The position numbers and the translations under genes are program-made. A stretch of DNA of 7,082 nt, taken from the NCBI GenBank assembly GCA_902796375.1, contig CADBOW010000174.1:1-7082 (forward strand). The letters are read 5' to 3'. Position 1 is the first letter of the stretch; each line of letters begins with the position of its first letter. A model generated the notes under the pieces. That model was not told the DNA's origin and ran no database searches. It was given only the letters and a program-made list of their open reading frames with translations. Shown here in pieces: positions 1 to 5,013 of this stretch. The stretch comes from an uncultured Lachnospiraceae bacterium. Its GTDB lineage: Bacteria; Bacillota; Clostridia; Lachnospirales; Lachnospiraceae.

Positions 1-23
1 AGAGATAACTGCATGTAAGTTCA

Positions 24-102
24 GCTGGCAGAAACCGTAGCCGGCAGATCGGAAGATGGCCGTTTCGGGGATCTAACTTTTACCCGATTCGGGTAAAGGT
101 TA
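24..102. other. Three adjacent hairpins, unidentified structured RNA or DNA
   Basis: Three small inverted repeats lie end to end. GCTGGC (24-29) pairs with GCCGGC (40-45) with one G-U pair. AGAT plus CGGAA (46-54) pairs with TTTCG plus ATCT (63-67 and 71-74), leaving a GGG bulge. An almost perfect 29-bp palindrome (74-102) is centred on T88, with core TTACCCGA-T-TCGGGTAA. All three frames hit stops within the first 40 bases, so little or nothing of an upstream gene is present here. The hairpins could be the 3' part of an RNA ending at the terminator at 183-217, an upstream untranslated tail, or an operator palindrome. I do not recognise an RNA family. The palindrome is followed by ATCTGTTATG rather than a T tract, so it is not a typical terminator. 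No promoter is visible in the available bases. Confidence 0.3.
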
Positions 103-177
103 TCTGTTATGTCGGAAATAGAAGTATCAGAAGACAGTGATGGGTTGCCTTCCGTTCAGATATATTGTACTGAGATG

Positions 178-228
178 GAAAAGACCTCCGGATCACTTTA
201 TAGATGATCCGGAGGTCCTTTCTGTATT
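178..228. terminator. Strong intrinsic terminator, possibly bidirectional
   Basis: GACCTCCGGATCA (183-195) pairs perfectly with TGATCCGGAGGTC (205-217), giving a 13-bp GC-rich stem with a 9-nt loop. On the + strand it is followed by CTTTCTGTATTATT. On the - strand the stem is followed directly by TTTTCC, so it could stop transcription from either side. It most likely closes the transcription unit to the left of ychF, whose coding part lies outside or at the very edge of the window. It also separates that unit from the ychF promoter about 200 bp further on. Confidence 0.82.
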
Positions 229-322
229 ATTGATTTACTTGTTGATCCCTATGCTTTATGCTTATCACTTCAGGTCTTATTTACCCTCTTTGTTTGCACT
301 TTTCCCAGAGGAGGGTTTAGAA

Positions 323-427
323 ATGAACATCATGACAAATAATGAGTACAGGGGATCAGGAGTTTATGCTTCAAAGCAAGAGGGTGCTGTTCAGAGGGCT
401 CCGTTTATGAAATCGCATTGCAATTAA
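323..427 (+). CDS. Possible 34-residue small protein, doubtful
   Basis: This short frame starts at ATG 323, preceded by AGGAGG (309-314) at an ideal 8-nt spacing, and stops at TAA 425-427. The product begins MNIMTNNEYR and ends PFMKSHCN. It has no membrane segment, signal peptide or recognisable domain. The same frame stays open upstream to 137, but that extension crosses the strong terminator hairpin at 183-217, so a start at 137 is unlikely. A weak promoter-like pair, TTTACT (234-239) and TATGCT (257-262) with 17-nt spacing, lies upstream. The stop codon falls inside the spacer of the ychF promoter. ACCCTC (283-288) could pair with GAGGGT (311-316) and hide the ribosome site. The ribosome binding site is the only real support; a chance frame is equally likely. 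Confidence 0.25.
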   Translation: MNIMTNNEYRGSGVYASKQEGAVQRAPFMKSHCN

Positions 428-446
428 GTTCCGGTTAGTATATAAT
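418..446 (+). promoter_or_regulatory. Sigma-A type promoter of ychF
   Basis: TTGCAA (418-423) and a consensus TATAAT (441-446) are separated by exactly 17 nt. Transcription would begin near 453, giving a leader of about 70 nt before the ychF start at 523. It is the only strong promoter upstream of ychF in the window and probably also serves lgt. The promoter of the mraZ operon uses the same TTGCAA -35 box with the same spacing. Confidence 0.8.
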
Positions 447-464
447 ATTTCGTGCTGATTCGGG

Positions 465-511
465 GCTCCTTTGACTTGTAAGGGAGCACTAATACAATGA
501 GATCAAAGGAG
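465..511 (+). promoter_or_regulatory. ychF leader with two mutually exclusive hairpins
   Basis: The segment GCTCCTTT (465-472) can pair with AAGGGAGC (480-487), eight pairs with one G-U and a 7-nt loop. The overlapping segment CTCCTTTGA (466-474) is also a perfect 9-nt complement of TCAAAGGAG (503-511), which contains the ychF ribosome binding site AAAGGAG (505-511). The two structures cannot form together: the first leaves the ribosome site open and the second closes it. This is the architecture of a translational on/off switch. No ligand-binding aptamer is evident, and the pairings could be coincidental in a purine/pyrimidine-rich leader. Seen: the complementarity. Inferred: the regulation. 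Confidence 0.35.
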
Positions 512-522
512 AAACAGTATAT

Positions 523-1620
523 ATGAAGTTGGGTATAGTCGGTCTTCCGAATGTGGGAAAAAGCACATTGTTTAATTCGCTGACCAAGGCGGGCGCGGAG
601 TCTGCAAACTATCCGTTCTGCACCATTGACCCGAATGTGGGTATCGTGGCTGTGCCGGATGAACGACTGGATGTGCTGACCAAAATGTATGATTCGGCGA
701 AGACCACGCCGGCTGTGATCGAATTCGTGGATATCGCCGGCCTGGTAAAGGGTGCATCCAAGGGAGAGGGACTTGGAAACCAATTTCTCGCAAATATCCG
801 TGAGAGCGACGCCATCGTTCATGTGGTTCGCTGCTTTGAGGATGACGATGTGATCCATGTGGAGGGATCCGTGGATCCCATCCGGGATATCGATACTATC
901 AATGTGGAGCTGATCTTCGCGGATATTGAGGTGCTTGAGCGCCGCCTGGCGAAACAGATCCGTGTGGCACGGAATGATAAGACAGCAGCGAAGGAAGTGG
1001 AGATGCTGAACCGTCTGAAGGAGCATCTGGAGGCCGGGAAGCTGGCCATCAGCTTCGAAACCCAGGACGAGGACGAAGAGGCCTACTTCAGGGAGTATAA
1101 TCTGCTCACCGCAAAGCCGGTGATCTTTGCCGCAAATGTAGCTGAGGATGATATGGCGGATGACGGAGCTTCGAATGATTATGTAAACCGCGTCCGGGAG
1201 TTCGCAAAAGAGAATCACAGCGAAGTATTTACCATTTCCGCGAAGATGGAAGAGGAGATCGCCGAGCTGGATGATGAGGAGAAGATGGAGTTCCTTCAGG
1301 ATCTCGGCCTTACCGAGTCGGGACTGGACAAGCTGATCCGTGCCAGCTACAATCTGCTGGGTCTCATCAGCTATCTGACTGCAGGACCGACAGAATCCAG
1401 GGCGTGGACCATCACCCGGGGAACCAAGGCTCCCCAGGCGGCAGGAAAGATCCATTCCGACTTCGAGCGCGGATTCATCAAGGCGGAGGTGATCGCATAT
1501 GACGACCTGATCAGCTCCGGCAGTATGGCTGCAGCCAAGGAGAAGGGCCTTGTCCGCCAGGAGGGAAAGGAATACGTCATGAAGGACGGCGATGTGGTGC
1601 TCTTCAAATTCAATGTATAG
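523..1620 (+). CDS. ychF: Redox-regulated/ribosome-binding ATPase YchF (OLA1 family)
   Basis: YchF is a cytoplasmic Obg-related P-loop NTPase that binds ribosomes and, despite its GTPase fold, prefers ATP. The 365-residue product matches the usual family length of about 363-366. The P-loop GLPNVGKS spans residues 7-14. The conserved NYPFCTIDPNVG segment spans 29-40, and DIAGLV (70-75) followed by KGASKGEGLGNQFL is the switch II region. In this family a hydrophobic residue replaces the catalytic glutamine there. The NKxD base-recognition motif of true GTPases is replaced by NVAE at 205-208, the hallmark of ATP preference. A coiled-coil insertion lies around 125-190 and a TGS domain around 280-364, ending in DGDVVLFKFNV. 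The start at ATG 523 is set by AAAGGAG (505-511), 11 nt upstream. lgt follows after 54 bp with no terminator. Identification is essentially certain; the cellular role of YchF is less settled than its biochemistry. Confidence 0.97.
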   Translation: MKLGIVGLPNVGKSTLFNSLTKAGAESANYPFCTIDPNVGIVAVPDERLDVLTKMYDSAKTTPAVIEFVDIAGLVKGASKGEGLGNQFLANIRESDAIVHVVRCFEDDDVIHVEGSVDPIRDIDTINVELIFADIEVLERRLAKQIRVARNDKTAAKEVEMLNRLKEHLEAGKLAISFETQDEDEEAYFREYNLLTAKPVIFAANVAEDDMADDGASNDYVNRVREFAKENHSEVFTISAKMEEEIAELDDEEKMEFLQDLGLTESGLDKLIRASYNLLGLISYLTAGPTESRAWTITRGTKAPQAAGKIHSDFERGFIKAEVIAYDDLISSGSMAAAKEKGLVRQEGKEYVMKDGDVVLFKFNV

Positions 1621-1674
1621 TTGTCATACACAATGCGGAGCGCGACGGATCTTTATATGGGAGATAAATGACAA

Positions 1675-2793
1675 ATGGATGGAATCTATTTTCCGGGGAT
1701 AGGGATCTCCTTTTCGAATGTTTCGGACGGGTTTACCATTTTCGGTTTTACAATTAAATTCTACGGACTGATCATTGCCCTGGGCTTTGTGCTGGCACTG
1801 ATCATAGCCACCCGTGAGGGGCGGCATACCGGAATGGGAGATGACGACTATCTGGATTACTGGTTATGGATGATCATCCCCACGATCCTCGGGGCAAGAA
1901 TCTACTATATCCTGTTTAATCTGAAGGAATACGTGGGAGAGGGGATCAGCTTCGGTGAATCCCTGCGTCGTATGATCGACATTCGGAACGGAGGACTTGG
2001 AATATACGGTGGTATCATAGCCGGCGTGATCGTTTCCTATTTTTATACAAAGAAGAAGAAAATCTACCTGCCGCAGTTTGCGGATAATATCACCTATGGT
2101 ATCCTGATCGGACAGATCCTGGGCCGATGGGGGAACTTCTTTAACCGGGAGGTGTTCGGCGAATATACATCCAGTTTTATCCGGATGGGAATCCCGGTGG
2201 ATTATTTTAAGAACCATGGCGTAATGAGCTACTACCAGAATTCGGGGATCATCACGGACACCATGCTGCAGAATACAGAGGTGATCAACGGACAGGAGTG
2301 CATTACGGTCATGCCTTCCTTCCTACTGGAGGGACTTTGGAATCTGGCCATTCTGGTATTCATATTCCTGTACCGGAAGAGGAAGAAGTTTGACGGAGAG
2401 CTTTCCATGATCTATATCATGGGTTACGGTATCGGACGGTTTATTATAGAGGGAAACCGCACGGATTCCCTGATGGTGGGACCGCTGAAGGTCAGCCAGG
2501 TGGTTGCTGTGCTTTGTATTGTGACCGGGCTTGCTGTTCTGATCCGGAATTACATCCGTCTCCACAAAGGGTATGAAGTGAAGCTTCACCCGTGGAAGAA
2601 GAAACTGCCATACTATGAAACTGCATCCGGAACCACATCGGAAACTGCATCCGGAACCACATCGGAAACCACATCAGACGATTCTCCTGAAGCTTCTGCG
2701 GTTGAAACCGAGGCTGAAACCACGGCGGAGAACGCAGTGGCGAGCGCAGTGGAGGGCAGTGGAGGAAAAATCGACAAAACGAACGATAACTAA
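1675..2793 (+). CDS. lgt: Prolipoprotein diacylglyceryl transferase Lgt with long C-terminal tail
   Basis: Lgt is a multi-pass membrane enzyme that moves diacylglycerol from phosphatidylglycerol to the lipobox cysteine of prolipoproteins, the first step of lipoprotein maturation. Hydrophobic segments lie near residues 27-45, 62-81, 108-124, 138-150, 216-233, 244-259 and 273-291. Family residues are easy to find by alignment to E. coli Lgt from memory: Y30 (Y26), R151 and N154 in GRWGNFFNREVFG (R143, N146), E159 (E151), G162 (G154), and Y251, R255 and E259 in YGIGRFIIE (Y235, R239, E243). The E. coli H103 position is N105 in RNGGLGIYGG; I recall non-histidine residues here in other Firmicutes too. 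The catalytic core ends near residue 312. The protein is 372 residues against the usual 250-300, because of a Thr/Ser/Glu/Ala-rich tail (315-372), expected to be cytoplasmic from known Lgt topology. ATG 1675 follows GGGAG (1659-1663) by 11 nt. Probably co-transcribed with ychF. Confidence 0.96.
   Translation: MDGIYFPGIGISFSNVSDGFTIFGFTIKFYGLIIALGFVLALIIATREGRHTGMGDDDYLDYWLWMIIPTILGARIYYILFNLKEYVGEGISFGESLRRMIDIRNGGLGIYGGIIAGVIVSYFYTKKKKIYLPQFADNITYGILIGQILGRWGNFFNREVFGEYTSSFIRMGIPVDYFKNHGVMSYYQNSGIITDTMLQNTEVINGQECITVMPSFLLEGLWNLAILVFIFLYRKRKKFDGELSMIYIMGYGIGRFIIEGNRTDSLMVGPLKVSQVVAVLCIVTGLAVLIRNYIRLHKGYEVKLHPWKKKLPYYETASGTTSETASGTTSETTSDDSPEASAVETEAETTAENAVASAVEGSGGKIDKTNDN
2617..2679 (+). 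repeat. 24-bp tandem repeat in the lgt tail
   Basis: Two perfect 24-bp copies lie side by side (2617-2640 and 2641-2664), each reading GAAACTGCAT followed by CCGGAACCACATCG. A shortened third copy, GAAACCACATCAGAC, follows at 2665-2679. The repeat is in frame and encodes ETASGTTS twice and then ETTSDD. Perfect identity at the DNA level points to recent duplication, so copy number probably varies between strains without breaking the frame. Confidence 0.9.
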
Positions 2794-2830
2794 ATATGGG
2801 TCAGTGGTGATTCTGCACCACAATATATAG

Positions 2831-2858
2831 AAGGGCTGCCGATAAGGCAGCCTTTTTA
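2831..2858 (+). terminator. Intrinsic terminator of the ychF-lgt unit
   Basis: GGCTGCC (2834-2840) pairs with GGCAGCC (2846-2852) over a 5-nt loop GATAA, and flanking AAG/TTT positions can extend the stem. The hairpin is followed directly by TTTTTATT (2853-2860). It lies about 40 nt after the lgt stop codon at 2791-2793. A weaker hairpin, GTGGTG (2804-2809) with CACCAC (2816-2821), precedes it. Confidence 0.92.
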
Positions 2859-2926
2859 TTATGCATTTCGACAAAGAATTCCCTGAAAATTTGGTACATT
2901 TGCATGGATTTTTGACAAATTCCTCC

Positions 2927-2955
2927 TTGCAAATTGGGGCTCGATGGGGTATCAT
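2927..2955 (+). promoter_or_regulatory. Promoter of the mraZ division/cell wall operon
   Basis: TTGCAA (2927-2932) and TATCAT (2950-2955) are separated by 17 nt, a good sigma-A promoter with a predicted start near 2962 and a leader of about 90 nt before mraZ. A consensus TTGACA at 2912-2917 has no partner at the right distance (TTGGGG-like sequence there), so the TTGCAA pair is preferred. The promoter lies between the lgt terminator and mraZ, as expected for independent control of the dcw cluster. Confidence 0.75.
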
Positions 2956-2963
2956 AGACACAT

Positions 2964-3009
2964 GGTGGTGGAAAGTGGAGGGAAAATGCATCCAAAAACC
3001 ACGAAGTGG
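2964..3009 (+). promoter_or_regulatory. GTGG direct repeats, candidate MraZ operator
   Basis: GTGG occurs at 2965-2968, 2968-2971, 2975-2978 and 3006-3009. The copies at 2965 and 2975 are exactly 10 bp apart, and the surrounding GGTGGTGGAAAG and GTGGAGGGAAAA are alike. The last copy lies 31 bp further on, about three helical turns. MraZ proteins are known to bind short G-rich direct repeats spaced about one helical turn apart upstream of their own gene. These repeats sit at and just after the predicted transcription start, where a bound MraZ multimer would block initiation. The repeats are seen directly; the assignment to MraZ is inference from location and family knowledge. Confidence 0.55.
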
Positions 3010-3032
3010 AGAATTCGGATCCGGTAACCCAG

Positions 3033-3054
3033 AGGAAGGAAAACAGTCGACGTG
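3033..3054 (+). promoter_or_regulatory. Ribosome binding site fixing the GTG start of mraZ
   Basis: AGGAAGGA (3033-3040) lies 11 nt before GTG at 3052. There is no in-frame ATG near the conserved N-terminus: the first residues after GTG (SKNLRGKFYHSVDGKGR) already belong to the family domain, so GTG must be the start. Confidence 0.75.
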
Positions 3055-3498
3055 TCGAAGAATTTAAGAGGAAAATTTTATCACAGCGTTGACGGCAAAG
3101 GCCGACTGATCATTCCTGCAAAGTTAAGGGACGGACTTGGAACGGATTTCGTTATGACACTCGGTATCGAGGATTGCATCTATCTTTACTCGGAAGAGGA
3201 ATGGGAGAAGTTCACACAGCATCTTGGTGAACTGGCAAATTCCAAATCCCAGAACCGCATGCTGAAGCGTTATTTCCAGTCCAATGCAGTGGACTGCAGC
3301 ATAGACAGTCAGGGCCGCACCGTGATTCCCGCCGATCTTCGGGAAGATGTGGGAATCGATAAGGATGTGGTGATCATCGGTAACGGTGAGAAAGCCGAGG
3401 TTTGGAGCGCTGCCGCATGGCAGGAGACCAGGATGGATTCCAAGGAGACCCGCGAATCGATCCGGGCCATGCTGGAGGAGTCCGATCTCGATTTCTAA
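3052..3498 (+). CDS. mraZ: Transcriptional regulator MraZ
   Basis: MraZ is a nucleoid-associated DNA-binding protein that forms ring-shaped multimers and regulates the dcw cluster, including its own promoter. The 148-residue product fits the family length of about 140-150. It has two tandem SpoVT/AbrB-like swapped-hairpin half-domains, each with the characteristic DxxGR signature: DGKGRLIIP at residues 14-22 and DSQGRTVIP at 85-93. The first half contains the YHSVD opening typical of the family, and the C-terminus is a short acidic helix ending in EESDLDF. Translation starts at GTG 3052. rsmH begins 12 nt after the stop, and its ribosome site AAAAGGAG (3497-3504) overlaps the mraZ stop codon, so the two genes are translated in close succession. 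The GTGG repeats just upstream are the likely autoregulatory target. Confidence 0.96.
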   Translation: MSKNLRGKFYHSVDGKGRLIIPAKLRDGLGTDFVMTLGIEDCIYLYSEEEWEKFTQHLGELANSKSQNRMLKRYFQSNAVDCSIDSQGRTVIPADLREDVGIDKDVVIIGNGEKAEVWSAAAWQETRMDSKETRESIRAMLEESDLDF

Positions 3499-3510
3499 AA
3501 GGAGTAGAGA

Positions 3511-4446
3511 ATGGAATTCCATCATGTTCCGATCTTGCTGGACAGTGTCCTGGAGCATCTGAACATCCGGCCGGACGGGGTTTATCTGGACGGAACGGTT
3601 GGCGGAGCAGGACATTCCTCTGAAATCCTGAAACGCATCTCGGACCGGGGCAGATTGATCTGCCTGGACCAGGACAGTACTGCAGTTGAAACGGCAAGAC
3701 AGAGGCTTTCGGCCATATCAGATCGAGCAACGGTCATTAAAAGTAATTTCGTGAATTTCGCTTCCGTTCTGGATGATCTCGGAATCGATCAGGTGGACGG
3801 AATCTTACTCGATCTCGGGGTATCCTCATATCAGCTGGATAACGGCGAACGGGGATTCTCCTATCGTACAGATGCACCGCTGGATATGCGGATGGATCAG
3901 TCAAACCCGGAAACAGCCCGGGATATCGTGAATAACTACAGTGAAGCAGATCTCACCCGGATCCTTCGGGATTACGGAGAGGAGCCCTTCGCAAGACAGA
4001 TTGCGGCAAACATCTGTCGCAGGAGGCAGGAAGCTGAGATCTCCACTACTTTCGAACTAAATGAGCTTATCAGGTCCTCCATTCCCGCCCGCGCCAGGCG
4101 GAATGGAGGGCACCCCTCCAAACAGACCTTTCAGGCGATCCGGATCGCACTCAACCGGGAGCTGCAGGTGCTGGAGGATTCGATGGATCAGATGATCGCA
4201 AGACTGTCTTCGGGAGGCAGGCTCTGTATCATCACCTTCCATTCTTTGGAAGACAGGATCGTGAAACAGGCGATGCGAAAGGCAGAGAACCCTTGTATCT
4301 GCCCGCCGGATTTTCCGGTTTGTGTATGTGGAAGAGTTTCTCAGGGAAGGGCGAATCCCAGGAAACCGATCCTTCCGGATGCGAAAGAGCAGGAGGAGAA
4401 TCCGAGATCAAAGAGTGCAAAATTAAGGGTATTTGAGAAGAAGTAA
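3511..4446 (+). CDS. rsmH: 16S rRNA (cytosine(1402)-N(4))-methyltransferase RsmH
   Basis: RsmH (older name MraW) methylates N4 of C1402 in 16S rRNA, in the ribosomal P site, using S-adenosylmethionine. The 311-residue product has the usual family length. It opens with the conserved HVPILL (5-10), and SAM-binding motif I is YLDGTVGGAGHS (25-36). CLDQDSTA (51-58) binds the ribose end of SAM. GILLDLGVSSYQLD (97-110) and the RGFSYRTDAPLDMRMD block (114-129) are highly specific to this family. ITFHSLEDRIVK (241-252) and the terminal SAKLRVFEK (302-310) complete the set. A cysteine cluster, C262, C264, C271 and C273, may bind a metal; I recall a similar PCxCP...CxCG segment in other family members. 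ATG 3511 is 6 nt from AAAAGGAG. An ftsL-like gene follows 16 nt after the stop. Confidence 0.97.
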   Translation: MEFHHVPILLDSVLEHLNIRPDGVYLDGTVGGAGHSSEILKRISDRGRLICLDQDSTAVETARQRLSAISDRATVIKSNFVNFASVLDDLGIDQVDGILLDLGVSSYQLDNGERGFSYRTDAPLDMRMDQSNPETARDIVNNYSEADLTRILRDYGEEPFARQIAANICRRRQEAEISTTFELNELIRSSIPARARRNGGHPSKQTFQAIRIALNRELQVLEDSMDQMIARLSSGGRLCIITFHSLEDRIVKQAMRKAENPCICPPDFPVCVCGRVSQGRANPRKPILPDAKEQEENPRSKSAKLRVFEKK

Positions 4447-4462
4447 AAGGGGATTATGATTC

Positions 4463-4966
4463 GTGGAGAGAGAGAGAAGAGTACGGCAAATGTATTACGT
4501 CGATGGCAGTACGGTTCGTAAGCAACAGCTGCAGGAAGCGCCCGCAAGGCGCCGCCGTGAAACAGAACCGCAGCGCAGACCGCAGCGCAGGCCCGGAAAT
4601 ATATCCTATCCGAAGGCTGCTGTACGCGCAGAGAAGTCCCTCTATTTCGACAGAGGATATGCGATCGTCCTTTCGGCGTCGATTCTGATCATGATCATCA
4701 GCTGTGTTGTAATGCTGACGCTTCAGAGCAAGGTAAGTAATCAGGAGAGGAATATTCATTCCATGCAGATTGAGATTCAGGACATGGAAGCAAATAATGC
4801 GGCATATTCCGATCTGCTGGAGAGCAGATATTCATTGGATAAGGTATACAGCATTGCCACGAAGGAATTGGGAATGGTTTATTCCCAGAAGGGGCAGATC
4901 GTATACTATGACAGTGCAAATGAAGACTATGTGAAACAGGTGAAGGATGTTCCTGAGGCAAATTAA
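4463..4966 (+). CDS. ftsL: FtsL-like bitopic cell division protein
   Basis: The 167-residue product sits between rsmH and a division PBP, where ftsL normally lies. FtsL forms a complex with the DivIC/FtsB and DivIB/FtsQ proteins and activates septal peptidoglycan synthesis. The layout is right: a basic, proline/arginine-rich cytoplasmic segment (1-62), one transmembrane helix (about 65-87, GYAIVLSASILIMIISCVVM), and an outer coiled-coil-like stretch (88-122). A C-terminal block, YSLDKVYSIATKELGMVY (123-140), is typical of the FtsL/DivIC group. Primary sequence in this family diverges fast, so the call rests on position, topology and that block. Start choice is uncertain. GTG 4463 follows AAAAGGGG (4447-4452 region) by about 10 nt. 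ATG 4490 would give a product starting MYYVDGSTVRK, as in relatives I remember, but has only a weak AGAAGAG site. The PBP gene starts 47 bp downstream. Confidence 0.78.
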   Translation: MERERRVRQMYYVDGSTVRKQQLQEAPARRRRETEPQRRPQRRPGNISYPKAAVRAEKSLYFDRGYAIVLSASILIMIISCVVMLTLQSKVSNQERNIHSMQIEIQDMEANNAAYSDLLESRYSLDKVYSIATKELGMVYSQKGQIVYYDSANEDYVKQVKDVPEAN

Positions 4967-4977
4967 TTGTCTCAGGA
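4951..4977 (+). promoter_or_regulatory. Stem-loop over the ftsL-like stop codon
   Basis: TCCTGAGGCAA (4951-4961) pairs with TTGTCTCAGGA (4967-4977), 11 pairs including one G-U, closing a 5-nt loop ATTAA that contains most of the stop codon at 4964-4966. The hairpin is followed by CTTCGCTTTTCATT, too interrupted to be a strong terminator. It could act as a partial terminator, an RNA stability or processing element, or a block on translational coupling between the FtsL-like protein and the PBP. The pairing is seen; the function is inference. Confidence 0.45.
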
Positions 4978-5013
4978 CTTCGCTTTTCATTCAAGACGAT
5001 TAAGGCATCCAAC

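Noticed and set aside
283..320. ACCCTC/GAGGGT inverted repeat as a second terminator
   Set aside because: The stem is only 6 bp with a 22-nt loop and no T tract of note follows. At most it could mask the ribosome site at 309-314.
137..322. Upstream extension of the 323-427 frame, giving a 96-residue product
   Set aside because: It reads straight through the strong terminator hairpin at 183-217 and has no ribosome site before 137. Only the short version from 323 has any support.
424..1455. Long open frame (343 codons) on the - strand opposite ychF
   Set aside because: The + strand encodes a complete YchF with all family motifs. The reverse frame gives a His/Ile/Leu-rich product with no recognisable domain and is a by-product of the codon usage of ychF.
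1656..1670. Four-codon frame ATG GGA GAT AAA TGA just before lgt
   Set aside because: It overlaps the lgt ribosome site and is too short to judge. No repeated or rare codons suggest a leader peptide.
2912..2917. Consensus -35 box TTGACA upstream of mraZ
   Set aside because: No -10-like hexamer lies 16-18 nt downstream (the sequence there is G-rich). The TTGCAA at 2927 pairs with TATCAT at the ideal distance.
3011..3051. Cluster of restriction sites in the mraZ leader (GAATTC, GGATCC, GGTAACC, GTCGAC) resembling a cloning polylinker
   Set aside because: The flanks are continuous natural operon sequence with the promoter, ribosome site and mraZ in place, and GGATCC occurs elsewhere in the window. 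Most likely coincidence, although checking raw reads would settle it.
4456..4521. ATG 4456 as the start of a gene after rsmH
   Set aside because: It is only about 3 nt from the AAAAGGGG ribosome site and its frame stops at TAA within 22 codons. The FtsL-like frame uses GTG 4463 or ATG 4490.
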